DNA from: a virus
Direction: 5' to 3' (one strand)
DNA: 21,189 nucleotides
IMG/VR virus record: IMGVR_UViG_3300020448_000051
Span: 1-21,189 of that record
This document shows, piece after piece, positions 14,083-21,189 of this stretch; the stretch's first letter is position 1, and every line of letters starts with the position of its first letter. The notes beneath the pieces were generated by a model, which was not told the DNA's origin, made no database searches, and was given only the letters and a program-made list of their open reading frames with translations. The translations under genes and the position numbers were made by a program.

Positions 14083-15783
14083 CTACCGATAGTCCCACAT
14101 AAACGATCTGTCACCATACTCGTCTGTGTTCCATTTAGAGGTATCCCTGTCACTACCGTCCATCTCAAGTGACCATACACTTCCTTTCTCATCTACTACT
14201 ACTTCTTCGTCATCTACACCATTGAGAATGAAACCAAATGGTGCCATGTCTTGCTCTATTTGATTCTTCTGCTCTTCGTAGATCCTGCGACGGATGTCCT
14301 GATCTGTTAGTTCTTTAAAATACTCTTGTTGTACCAACCACGCAAAGATAACTAGACACATTACAAGGTCATCATTATATCCCTCGTCTGCCTCAAATGA
14401 TTGCTTATTTTGTATGAACGTAGTCAACTCAGATACAATGTTATAGTCGTTTACAATTAGTTTATCATCTTCTATCAGTGTCTTGAGGTTTGAGCATCCC
14501 TGTGCTTTCACAGTCTTACTCATCTTGACACCCATCTGTGTCTTACCTCCGCTAAATCCTGTACCAACTATCTGTCCAGCTCTACCACGCATAGCACACA
14601 TGAGTACATTCTCATACTCCACATCATAATGGAGCTGTGATGCGACTGCTTCTCCTATATCATTTACTTCTATCAATACATATGCCATATTATATGCCTT
14701 TGCTACGTCAGCAATGATATTTGGTAGGAGCATAGGTCTGATATCATGGTCTCTATATTTTGCTACTAACTTCCATGGAGCTTGGGATATATCTATTACG
14801 CAGAAAGCACTATAATCCTGTGCTAAACCACGGGATATATCACATGTAACTATATAATCTCTCTCAGGTATAGGATTTTCATATACATCTAGTGACCCAT
14901 TAGTGCGGATTGGATCATCATATGTCAGTGTCCTTAACTTACTAGCAGTTATGAGTGTATCAACAGACCCTAAGAACTCACAGTCAAACTCTTGAGTAAA
15001 CTGTCTGACTGATGTGTTGGCAATAGTAGTTTCTTTCCACGCAGCATCCCTGCCTGGTACTTTTGACCAGTGTACTTCAGTCCAGATGTATCCGTTCCTA
15101 CCTTTCTGTGCGTCAACCCACAACTTGTAGAAATGATTCATTCCGTTGGGGGTAGAAATAATGATGACTTTCGTGGATTTACCAGAAGTAATAGTAGGAT
15201 AAACGGAACTAAAGAATTGCTCCGCAATATGGTTAGGTATAAACGCAAACTCATCGAGGAAGATGATGTTAAACGACATACCTCGGACAGCAGATGCTGA
15301 AGTAGATGCAGCGAGAATCTTTGATCCATTTTCTAACTCCATGCTACCCTTGTTCCATGCTATGATTCCCTGTTGCATCCAGAGTGGGAGTTGTTCATAG
15401 GCAAGTTGTAGTCTTCCAAGTAGATCTCTAGCAGTGGATAGCTTGTTTGCTAGGATACCTATATTCACGTTGTCGTTGAACAGTGCATAATGTAAAAGGT
15501 AAGACACACACGTAGTGGACTTACCAGTCTGTCTAGGAAGTTTTGCTATATTAAACCTATTCTCGTGAAAGTTTCTAATCAATTCTTGTTGAAAGTCCCA
15601 CATCTTAAATGGAACTATACCTTCATCAAGAGATATAATCTTGATGTAGTTCATAGAAAAATATACAGGATCTGCCTTACACTTAAGGTATTCCTGTATT
15701 TGATCTTGGGTAAACTCAATTTCAGTTCCAACCTTTTTGAGGTTGGGGTTACCAAGATAGTAGTCTTGGGTTGACGAAGGCAT
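14083..15783 (-). CDS. gp17: gp17 large terminase subunit (ATPase and nuclease)
   Basis: This is the DNA-packaging motor and headful nuclease that docks on the gp20 portal. The 566 aa compare with 610 in T4. The ATPase has Walker A RQTGKST at residues 84-90, Walker B FLDEFAF at 175-181 and the coupling motif ISTP at 209-212. The RNase H-like nuclease has acidic residues D315 (TCDISRGL), E372 (LIEVND) and D471/D472 (YNDDLVM). Its ATG overlaps the stop of the tail fibre gene as TAATG. No late-promoter motif lies directly before it, so it is probably read with the tail fibre mRNA. Its partner gp16 is about 5 kb upstream instead of adjacent. Confidence 0.98.
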   Translation of the reverse strand: MPSSTQDYYLGNPNLKKVGTEIEFTQDQIQEYLKCKADPVYFSMNYIKIISLDEGIVPFKMWDFQQELIRNFHENRFNIAKLPRQTGKSTTCVSYLLHYALFNDNVNIGILANKLSTARDLLGRLQLAYEQLPLWMQQGIIAWNKGSMELENGSKILAASTSASAVRGMSFNIIFLDEFAFIPNHIAEQFFSSVYPTITSGKSTKVIIISTPNGMNHFYKLWVDAQKGRNGYIWTEVHWSKVPGRDAAWKETTIANTSVRQFTQEFDCEFLGSVDTLITASKLRTLTYDDPIRTNGSLDVYENPIPERDYIVTCDISRGLAQDYSAFCVIDISQAPWKLVAKYRDHDIRPMLLPNIIADVAKAYNMAYVLIEVNDIGEAVASQLHYDVEYENVLMCAMRGRAGQIVGTGFSGGKTQMGVKMSKTVKAQGCSNLKTLIEDDKLIVNDYNIVSELTTFIQNKQSFEADEGYNDDLVMCLVIFAWLVQQEYFKELTDQDIRRRIYEEQKNQIEQDMAPFGFILNGVDDEEVVVDEKGSVWSLEMDGSDRDTSKWNTDEYGDRSFMWDYR

Positions 15784-18700
15784 TAAGAAGAAGCTCTATA
15801 TGTAAAGTCTAGGAATAACGCAGCGGTACCAATCGCACAGTTTCCTGCGGTGATGACACTGGATCTCTTATAATCAGCGTTACGTATCTGGAGTACCATC
15901 CACTGATTCTGAGATCCTGCATGTGATACTACCATGTCTTTACTGTCGTCTAAGAATATTGCTTGTCCTGTGTTCAAGAAGTGTGTGGATGATGTATCCA
16001 TTACTACTGTCTGTACTGGTGCGTCACTATGTGATAGTGCGGGTTGGAATGGGATTGGGAACTTAAGAACACCACCAATCAATGATGCGTCTTGAATGTT
16101 AACTGTAACCTTAGCATGTACATGTACCATTCTACCTACCTTAGTGTAGTAACCAGTAGATGTGGTTGTCATACCAGCTCTGATTGTTGATGCGAACTCT
16201 GGTGTAGCATCATAGAAACCTTCTTCATAGTGATCAAGGATTTGGTATGTCTTGCCAGGTAATGATGTCTGGTTACTGAAGTCAATACCTTTGTCCTGCT
16301 GTAACTTATAGTGACCTGACTCAGTAATTCTTGCGGCTTCAGATAGTGTACCAGACTGTACAGTAAAGAACTTAAGTGCTCCGTTCTCTCCTAAGTTTGC
16401 TGTACCAGTAACCTCAGCAAAGATACCCGCGTAAGTAACGTTAGCATCATCATTAGCATTTCTACCTCTGAAGTCAATTCTACCTGGCTGATGTCCAATA
16501 CCGATAGTACCTGATTTGTATAGTACAAGGTCAGGAGCAGTAGTAGAACTGTTAGTTGTGTTCTCAATAATAATTTGGTCAGTTGTGTCATTACCTTTGA
16601 CGTGTAACTGTCCTGCGGGTTCTTCTATATTCAGACCGACTAGACCACCACGTAGTGTCATAGTCTTGACTTCTGATCCTGCGTCTATAACTGAGAAGTT
16701 TAATAGTCCTCTCTCAGATCCCTCAGTATCAAAATGTATTTTAGATTGTATCTTACCAAACTCTACGTCAGCACCGTTACTTGTATTTCTACCGTGGAAC
16801 TTAACAGCACCAAGTAAGTCATTAGTAGCCGCACTAGCACTGTCTCTTTGAATAATAAGATCAGGACCTGCGTTCTCTGATGCATCATCTAACTCTACTG
16901 TGAGTGATGATCCTACCACCTTAGTTGTAGCAGCACTCAATGAGATGTAACTAGAACTAAGATTTAAGTTTGTGTCACCTACCTCTAGGTTAGGTGTACC
17001 ATTATTATTTGCGTCAACTTCAAATGTTACTTTGCTTCCTTCTGTATTTCTCTTTCTAAATCCAAAAGCTGCTATCTTAGAACCACCATTGTTTCTAAAG
17101 TCAATGTGTCCTAGGTCATTACCATCAGCAACAATACTATCAGAGGTAAAGTCAATACCACTGTGCTTAAATGTGATGTTAGCAACTGTGTCTACTGTAC
17201 CTACGTTGTCAGTGTTCTGTATAAGTAGGTTTCTTGTACCACTAGCACCGATAGTTACCTCACCAAAGGTAACGTCAGAGTTAGTAGCAACTGCCTGACC
17301 TATAGCGATTACACCTGATGCGGAATTATAAGATACACCTGTACCACCACTGAGGTGTTGTCTAGTCTCTAGAGGACTAGGACCTGTGTAAGTTATAATA
17401 CCATTACCACTATCGTATGATAGAGATCCGTCTCCACCTAAGTCAGTGACTGAGACATGTGCTCTTACTTCAGCAGCACTAGGACCTGTGTATGTGAATA
17501 TACCTGTCGCACCATCAAAAGATAGACTACCATCTCCTCCTGCGTCTGTTACAGTTACAGCAGCTCTTGCTCTATCATTGGTAAAGAATAAATTTGTTGA
17601 TCCTTCTACTACATTGTCTGTATCAAACTCTGAAAAATCTATTGCTAAGGTAAGTGAGTCTGCTACATCATTATATGTTTTAGATATACCAGTACCACCT
17701 GTTAATAATACTGATACTCTATCGTCTACCCTCTCATTAGTAAAGAATAAGTTTGTTGGTGAACTTGTTGCTTCTTGGATATCATCTAGATCTAATGTGA
17801 TGTCAGCACCACCATTAAATGATACACCGTTTATATTTCTTGCTGTCTGTAATGTTGTTGCTGAAGTTGCGTTACCTACAACTGATGCTGTTACTTGGTT
17901 GAATGTTACATCATCAGATGTACCAACTGCCTGACCTATGGCAACTGATCCAGACGCGATTGTAACTCCCGTCCCTCCCGAAAAATGTGCTCTAACTTCT
18001 GCGGAGCTAGGACCAGTATAGGTAATAACACCCGTGCTTGAGTTGTAACCGAGGGAACCATCACCTCCAGAGTCCGTGATACTAATCGCAGATCTCGCTC
18101 TAGTGTTTGTGAAGTACACATTCGTGGGTGTCCCTGATTCCTGAACGTTGTCTGTAACCAGTGTGATGTCCGATCCACCATCGAATGAAACGCCTGAGAT
18201 ATCTCTAGCAGTCTGTAAAGTACTTGCAGTGTCAGCATTACCAGTAAGTGCTCCTGTTATTGATGTAATGTTAGCAGAGTCACCATATATGGTCTGCCAA
18301 CGTATGAGGTTGCTACCTAAGTCAAATGAACTATCAGCACTTGGAAATACATTCTGATTAAATTGCCATGCATCATTTGTATTTGACCAGAGCATGCTGT
18401 AGTCTGATGCTCCTTTCAAGATTATACCACCACCATCGGCTGTACTATCTGTAGGTGAAGCAACTGTACCTAGTTCTAAGTTCTTATCATCGACTTGAAC
18501 AGTGGTAGAGTTCACTGTAGTCGTGGTTCCGTTAACTGTCAAATCACCTGTGACTGTCAAGTCATTAGGCATAGTGACATCGTTAGGGAAAGCAAATTGT
18601 ATATTATCGTCGTCTATTCTACTAATAATAATCTGCTGTGAGTTACCTTTAAAGGTAATATCATCTAATACAGAGTAAGAAGATGTCAATCTAAATGTAA

Positions 18701-18935
18701 CATCAGGAGATGTAGCTGCGATAGCACGAATATCATATTCTGTACCAATCGTAGATCCACCACCACCAACGTCAAAGTTTCTGACGACACCATCAGTACC
18801 CTTCAACTTCATGGTAAGGACTGTATTAGAAGTTGCTTCCAATACTACGTCACCATTTTGGTTAGGTGCTATACTTGATGGGGGTCTGAGCAGATTGTTA
18901 TCCTGTTCAGGTAATCTACGAATCGTCAGTGACAT
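15783..18935 (-). CDS. large repeat-containing tail fibre / receptor-binding protein
   Basis: This 1050-aa protein looks like a cyanophage tail fibre. The N-terminal 130 residues may attach it to the virion. A segment TVNGTTTTVNSTTVQVDDKNLELG (residues 133-156) is common in such fibres. Residues 231-550 hold diverged repeats built from TLQTAR-I-GVSF-GG-DITL, TN-(F/Y)FTN-R and GGDGSL-Y-G-ITYTGPS-E-R-H elements. Residues 560-880 are beta-rich with IDFRGRN-type units. The C-terminal 160 residues begin at YEEGFYDATPEF and contain GYYTKVGRMVHVHAKVTV and a final FLDFTYRASS, resembling a fibre-tip domain of marine phages. It would act outside the cell in host binding. The C-terminus should be the variable part (inference). 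A late promoter lies 30 bases upstream. Confidence 0.85.
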   Translation of the reverse strand: MSLTIRRLPEQDNNLLRPPSSIAPNQNGDVVLEATSNTVLTMKLKGTDGVVRNFDVGGGGSTIGTEYDIRAIAATSPDVTFRLTSSYSVLDDITFKGNSQQIIISRIDDDNIQFAFPNDVTMPNDLTVTGDLTVNGTTTTVNSTTVQVDDKNLELGTVASPTDSTADGGGIILKGASDYSMLWSNTNDAWQFNQNVFPSADSSFDLGSNLIRWQTIYGDSANITSITGALTGNADTASTLQTARDISGVSFDGGSDITLVTDNVQESGTPTNVYFTNTRARSAISITDSGGDGSLGYNSSTGVITYTGPSSAEVRAHFSGGTGVTIASGSVAIGQAVGTSDDVTFNQVTASVVGNATSATTLQTARNINGVSFNGGADITLDLDDIQEATSSPTNLFFTNERVDDRVSVLLTGGTGISKTYNDVADSLTLAIDFSEFDTDNVVEGSTNLFFTNDRARAAVTVTDAGGDGSLSFDGATGIFTYTGPSAAEVRAHVSVTDLGGDGSLSYDSGNGIITYTGPSPLETRQHLSGGTGVSYNSASGVIAIGQAVATNSDVTFGEVTIGASGTRNLLIQNTDNVGTVDTVANITFKHSGIDFTSDSIVADGNDLGHIDFRNNGGSKIAAFGFRKRNTEGSKVTFEVDANNNGTPNLEVGDTNLNLSSSYISLSAATTKVVGSSLTVELDDASENAGPDLIIQRDSASAATNDLLGAVKFHGRNTSNGADVEFGKIQSKIHFDTEGSERGLLNFSVIDAGSEVKTMTLRGGLVGLNIEEPAGQLHVKGNDTTDQIIIENTTNSSTTAPDLVLYKSGTIGIGHQPGRIDFRGRNANDDANVTYAGIFAEVTGTANLGENGALKFFTVQSGTLSEAARITESGHYKLQQDKGIDFSNQTSLPGKTYQILDHYEEGFYDATPEFASTIRAGMTTTSTGYYTKVGRMVHVHAKVTVNIQDASLIGGVLKFPIPFQPALSHSDAPVQTVVMDTSSTHFLNTGQAIFLDDSKDMVVSHAGSQNQWMVLQIRNADYKRSSVITAGNCAIGTAALFLDFTYRASS
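17316..18245 (-). repeat. diverged coding repeats in the tail fibre gene
   Basis: Residues 231-540 of the fibre carry two copies of TLQTAR(D/N)I-GVSF(D/N)GG, three copies of TN-FFTN-R type, and three copies of GGDGSL...TYTGPS. The last two of these are in exact tandem with a 34-residue period (residues 461-494 and 495-528, about 17352-17555). The DNA copies are clearly diverged. Confidence 0.75.
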
Positions 18936-18944
18936 TATAACTGT

Positions 18945-19187
18945 TTAACTACTTGTACTATGGGTATTTAGCGAATACCAGTCACGTGCTTCTGACTCTT
19001 TGTCAAAGAACATAGTGACTCCATGATCATATGCTACCCATTTGTCTATTATATAATCCCAGTGAGGTGCTTCTGGATATTCATTATGGTGTGCTGTTAG
19101 ATAATCTTGGTAGAACTCAGGGTTCTCTTTCATATCTTCCTCAAAGTCCAACTGGGCTGTGAGGCGATCCTCTGGTACTTCAGACAT
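18945..19187 (-). CDS. hypothetical acidic 80-aa protein
   Basis: I do not recognise a family. From the ATG at 19187 the product is 80 aa, acidic and rich in aromatic residues (FYQDYLTAHHNEYPEAPHWDYIIDKWVAYDHG), with no membrane segment or signal peptide. The frame extends upstream to a GTG at 19217, but that start would lie on the late promoter itself, so the ATG is preferred. No Shine-Dalgarno is visible. A CTAAATA motif lies 21 bases upstream, overlapping the stop of the oxygenase-like gene. Its 3' end contains the late promoter of the tail fibre gene. Solubility and position suggest a small accessory or virion-associated protein (inference). Confidence 0.75.
   Translation of the reverse strand: MSEVPEDRLTAQLDFEEDMKENPEFYQDYLTAHHNEYPEAPHWDYIIDKWVAYDHGVTMFFDKESEARDWYSLNTHSTSS
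18965..18971 (-). promoter_or_regulatory. late promoter CTAAATA before the tail fibre gene
   Basis: CTAAATA (18971-18965, minus strand) lies inside the last codons of the 80-aa gene (Leu-Asn), 30 bases before the fibre ATG. Confidence 0.6.
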
Positions 19188-19198
19188 GGCGATAATTG

Positions 19199-19217
19199 GT
19201 GCTAATATATTTAGCAC
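19199..19217. repeat. 19-bp inverted repeat around a late promoter
   Basis: GTGCTAA-ATATA-TTAGCAC (minus strand) has perfect 7-base arms and a 5-base centre. It spans the oxygenase-like gene stop codon and the CTAAATA motif. No U run follows, so it is not a typical terminator. Confidence 0.65.
19208..19214 (-). promoter_or_regulatory. late promoter CTAAATA before the 80-aa gene
   Basis: CTAAATA (19214-19208, minus strand) contains the TAA stop of the oxygenase-like gene and lies 21 bases before the ATG at 19187. Confidence 0.6.
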
Positions 19218-19756
19218 ACTTTCCAGAATAAATTTCCTGCTACGGTAATTCTTTCCTTGTCTGTTGAATGATAAGGATATACTGCATGATTAGTTGAGGC
19301 AGGGAACATCAAAACCTGTCCGTTCCATGACTTATCTACATTGATAAGTCTATCTTCCAGTTGGAATCCACCATCACTAGCAAAGTTTTTCCGTTCTTCC
19401 ACACCGTATGGTATGTCTACAAAAATGACAAAACTTACCACACCGTGATGGCAATGGTAAGGATTATATTGACCAGGTTTTTGATAGTTTACCCATAGTT
19501 CGCGGAGTTCCAGATACTTTGGATCAAATTCTCCTGTGTATGGGCATGTCTGAAAAAATGTATGCCAGATATTCTGTGAAGTATGGACGAGATAATCCTC
19601 TAACCCTTCAGTAGGAACGAGAGATGACTGTTGATTCAAAGCACCAACTAATTTGTCATTATAATTCCAGTCTTCGTCCTTCCTCCTTTCTATACAAGCA
19701 TCTTTTAACTTGTTAAAAAGGGAAAGGGGGATATGTTCGTGCCAAACTTTCATCAC
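19211..19756 (-). CDS. 2OG-Fe(II) oxygenase-like protein
   Basis: This 181-aa protein resembles 2-oxoglutarate/Fe(II) dioxygenases common in cyanophages. The block LWVNYQKPGQYNPYHCHHGVVSFVIFVDIP (residues 87-116) holds the first metal-ligand region with H101, H103 and H104. FPASTNHAVYPY (151-162) gives the distal H157, and KERITVAGNLFW has R169, the likely 2-oxoglutarate-binding arginine. The first pair is His-x-His instead of the classical His-x-Asp, so which residues bind iron, and whether it is active, is uncertain. The substrate is unknown: protein, DNA and small molecules are all possible. Two ATG codons stand in a row (19756 and 19753). The start overlaps the preceding 51-aa frame by 44 bases. 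Confidence 0.82.
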   Translation of the reverse strand: MMKVWHEHIPLSLFNKLKDACIERRKDEDWNYNDKLVGALNQQSSLVPTEGLEDYLVHTSQNIWHTFFQTCPYTGEFDPKYLELRELWVNYQKPGQYNPYHCHHGVVSFVIFVDIPYGVEERKNFASDGGFQLEDRLINVDKSWNGQVLMFPASTNHAVYPYHSTDKERITVAGNLFWKVC

Positions 19757-19868
19757 AAGAATATTGTTCTAGGTAGTCTTCTAACTTACGTATAAGTTTC
19801 ACACTACATTTATCTGTTGTACGACACATGTCTAGTAATTCTAGTATGTCGTCTTCTCTGAACTGCAT
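19713..19868 (-). CDS. small hypothetical protein, 51 aa
   Basis: An open frame starts at an ATG that overlaps the stop of the 77-aa gene as TAATG and ends at TAA 19715-19713. It encodes a charged, helix-like product (REDDILELLDMCRTTDKC, then KLIRKLEDYLEQY) with three cysteines. It fills the otherwise empty 111-base gap between neighbours, uses the same TAATG junction as other pairs here, and overlaps the oxygenase-like start by 44 bases. I recognise no family. Support is from position and composition only. Confidence 0.5.
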   Translation of the reverse strand: MQFREDDILELLDMCRTTDKCSVKLIRKLEDYLEQYSCDESLARTYPPFPF

Positions 19869-20101
19869 TAGAAATAATCAATAGCGAATAGCATAGGTAA
19901 ATCGTTGGAACGACTTGCCTCTACGTATGATATTATTCTAGCACCAGGATATATTTTGCCAGCTTGTTTCTGGATATCCTGACGTTGAGGTTTGTTAAGC
20001 TTCGGGAAGAATATTTGTACACGGTAGGGTCTACCACGCCAAACCAACTCGACGTAATAGTATTTACCATACTCATTCAGTCTCGCAGCTTCTGTAATCA
20101 T
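19868..20101 (-). CDS. hypothetical 77-aa protein
   Basis: This is a small basic protein of unknown function. It reads YYYVELVWRGRPYRVQIFFPKLNKPQRQDIQKQAGKIYPGARIISY, a strand-strand-helix-strand pattern without catalytic motif or membrane segment. Its ATG overlaps the stop of the 180-aa gene (TAATG), and its own stop overlaps the 51-aa frame in the same way, so these three are a translationally coupled set under the late promoter at 20667-20674. Late expression with structural genes suggests an assembly or virion role, which is inference. Confidence 0.8.
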   Translation of the reverse strand: MITEAARLNEYGKYYYVELVWRGRPYRVQIFFPKLNKPQRQDIQKQAGKIYPGARIISYVEASRSNDLPMLFAIDYF

Positions 20102-20643
20102 TATGATACAACTACTTGAACCTCAGTACAGTGAACTGTAGCACCTGAGGCTGTCTTAGGCATTATAGCATACTTCATAGAATTACGCACTTCTGCTGTT
20201 CCTGAGAATGCTGCGAAACCTGATCCATCTGTACCACCTATTGTAAATGTAGTAGGTGTAGCAGCAGTTACCTCAACATGAGATAAGTTGTATGCCGCTG
20301 TAGATGAACCTGTAACTGTAACGTAGTCTCCTACTTTGATCTGATTATGATTTCCACCTGATCTTTCTATTGTGAATACTACTGGGTTAGCAGCAGTAGC
20401 ACCTGTGATACCCATACGCACTGGGCTATCACCTTTAACGATGACTGATTCACCTTTCTCTACATACAAACTTGAGTTAGTGGCATTGGCAGCTCCACCT
20501 AGCTGTATGGCAGCACCGCCCTTTGCGACTTCAGCAGCGAAGCGATAGATACCTGTCTTCACAGATAGTGCTGTACTTTGTGTGTTGGCAGCACTACCGA
20601 CGGTCACCGTAGGTCCATCCTGCACTACTTTTAATACTGACAT
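20101..20643 (-). CDS. probable virion structural protein, 180 aa
   Basis: I do not recognise a named family. The product is rich in Gly, Ala, Thr, Ser and Val and reads as beta-strands throughout (VGDYVTVTGSSTAAYNLSHVEVTAATPTTFTIGG, TASGATVHCTEVQVVVS), which is typical of phage tail decoration or fibre-associated proteins. No signal peptide or membrane segment is seen. It has its own late promoter motif 24 bases before the ATG, so it is expected late with virion proteins. It follows gp16 and is coupled to the 77-aa gene by TAATG. A small fibre or head decoration protein are alternatives. Confidence 0.82.
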   Translation of the reverse strand: MSVLKVVQDGPTVTVGSAANTQSTALSVKTGIYRFAAEVAKGGAAIQLGGAANATNSSLYVEKGESVIVKGDSPVRMGITGATAANPVVFTIERSGGNHNQIKVGDYVTVTGSSTAAYNLSHVEVTAATPTTFTIGGTDGSGFAAFSGTAEVRNSMKYAIMPKTASGATVHCTEVQVVVS

Positions 20644-20665
20644 GTTAATAATAGTTGGTTCTTAC

Positions 20666-21061
20666 TTATTTATCCTTGGAAGCATTCTTCAACATCTTCT
20701 GTAAATCTGCTGTGCTACCAACAAATAAAGCGTTGTTGACTGTGGAAGGTCCTTTCTTTTTCTCTTCCTTTACTTCTTTGGTTGTCTTCTGAAGTGCCAT
20801 GAGTTTATCAGCAACGTCACCGACGTGTTTGATTAACTGTCCTGCTACTTCATATGCTCTGGGGTGATCACTTCCCTGTGCTACATCTAAAGCACCATCG
20901 ACTGCCTCTTGTCCTTTCTCTATAAGAGAATAAAGATTAGATCTAGCATACTCATGATCATCAGTTATCTGATCATCAGTATTCTGTATAACTTTTGTCT
21001 TTTTGGGTTTAGGTTCAGAGGTGTCAAACGCCTTTTCTAAACCACCGAAATTGTTATCCAT
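20666..21061 (-). CDS. gp16: gp16 small terminase subunit
   Basis: This protein regulates gp17 and recognises DNA at the start of packaging. The 131 aa compare with 164 in T4. The central block YARSNLYSLIEKGQEAVDGALDVAQGSDHPRAYEVAGQLIKHVGDVADKLMALQK (about residues 38-92) has the T4 gp16 helical oligomerisation pattern, including the conserved HPRAYEVAGQLIK. The termini are polar and lysine-rich. The ATG overlaps the end of the upstream partial gene by 8 bases, and its stop is part of the next late promoter. The large subunit gp17 is separated from it by six genes. Confidence 0.92.
   Translation of the reverse strand: MDNNFGGLEKAFDTSEPKPKKTKVIQNTDDQITDDHEYARSNLYSLIEKGQEAVDGALDVAQGSDHPRAYEVAGQLIKHVGDVADKLMALQKTTKEVKEEKKKGPSTVNNALFVGSTADLQKMLKNASKDK
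20667..20674 (-). promoter_or_regulatory. late promoter GATAAATA before the 180-aa gene
   Basis: GATAAATA (20674-20667, minus strand) is formed by the last two gp16 codons and its TAA stop, 24 bases before the ATG at 20643. Confidence 0.65.
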
Positions 21062-21189
21062 AGAAAGAAGTCATTTCGTTGAATCCGAAGTCATCATCAC
21101 TATCTAATAGTTCTGTGTCAGCGGTTGTTATAATATCTATAACTGAACCACTCGCATGAGCAGATTGAGTTGTGGCATTTTGACCACGA
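21054..21189 (-). CDS. C-terminus of an unidentified gene upstream of gp16 (gp14 or gp15 by position)
   Basis: An open frame enters from the right edge and gives 44 residues, ending DDDFGFNEMTSFYG and a TAA at 21056-21054. It overlaps the gp16 ATG by 8 bases. In T4 the neck and tail-stabilising genes 14 and 15 precede 16, so a neck protein is the likely identity, but the fragment is too short for me to assign it. Confidence 0.65.
   Translation of the reverse strand, partial: RGQNATTQSAHASGSVIDIITTADTELLDSDDDFGFNEMTSFYG

Noticed and set aside
17446-17934. 162-codon plus-strand open frame opposite the tail fibre
   Set aside because: It follows the fibre repeats and encodes repeated low-complexity Ser/Thr/Val segments. 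It is explained by the reverse complement of the real gene.
19188-19217. GTG start at 19217 for the 80-aa gene, giving 90 aa
   Set aside because: The extra codons lie on the oxygenase-like gene stop and the CTAAATA late promoter. The ATG at 19187 fits the promoter spacing better.
1-21189. Search for CRISPR arrays, insertion sequences, toxin-antitoxin, defence or photosynthesis genes
   Set aside because: No regularly spaced direct repeats, transposase motifs, tRNA genes or recognised host metabolic genes were seen apart from the oxygenase-like and DUF3110-like proteins. The block is a typical T4-like structural and recombination region.

Overview
The window is part of the genome of a T4-like marine myovirus, most likely a cyanophage (Kyanoviridae type) infecting Synechococcus or Prochlorococcus. 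The gene order and protein motifs match T4 core genes: gp16, gp17, gp18, gp19, gp20, a gp67-like gene, gp21, gp22, gp23, gp3, uvsY, uvsW, gp55, gp47 and gp46. The cyanobacterial link rests on an 84-residue protein between gp47 and gp46 that resembles the cyanobacterial DUF3110 family. It also rests on the 2OG-Fe(II) oxygenase-like gene and a tail-fibre style common in cyanophages. Every convincing gene is on the minus strand, so transcription runs from high to low coordinates.

Layout in transcription order (right to left). (1) 21189-20666: the C-terminus of an unidentified gene, then the small terminase gp16. (2) 20643-15783: an accessory block that separates the two terminase genes. It holds a 180-aa probable structural protein, small proteins of 77 and 51 aa, a 2OG-Fe(II) oxygenase-like protein, an 80-aa acidic protein and a 1050-aa tail fibre. 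(3) 15783-6362: the head/tail core with large terminase gp17, sheath gp18, tube gp19, portal gp20, gp67-like core protein, protease gp21, scaffold gp22 and major capsid gp23, closed by a strong intrinsic terminator. (4) 6299-5754: a gp3-like tail completion protein. (5) 5728-1: recombination and late-transcription genes uvsY, uvsW, an Sm-like small protein, late sigma gp55, gp47 (Mre11-like), the DUF3110-like protein and gp46 (Rad50-like, running off the left edge).

The genes fit one programme. gp46/47, UvsY and UvsW serve recombination-dependent replication. gp55 directs RNA polymerase to late promoters. Eight copies of a late promoter motif (CTAAATA or NATAAATA) lie just upstream of structural or accessory genes, several of them built over the stop codon of the gene before. 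gp55 itself has a sigma70-type promoter, as expected for a gene needed before late transcription. Packing is very tight, with four TAATG stop/start overlaps. No gap exceeds 110 bases.

I found no CRISPR array, tRNA, insertion sequence, toxin-antitoxin pair or defence system, and no photosynthesis gene. I do not see a wholly new system. The best leads are the uncharacterised small proteins wedged between core genes (the DUF3110-like protein between gp47 and gp46, the Sm-like protein beside gp55), a gp55 lacking the T4 clamp-binding tail, a possibly leaderless gp3 mRNA, and a back-to-back promoter pair on a palindrome upstream of gp55.
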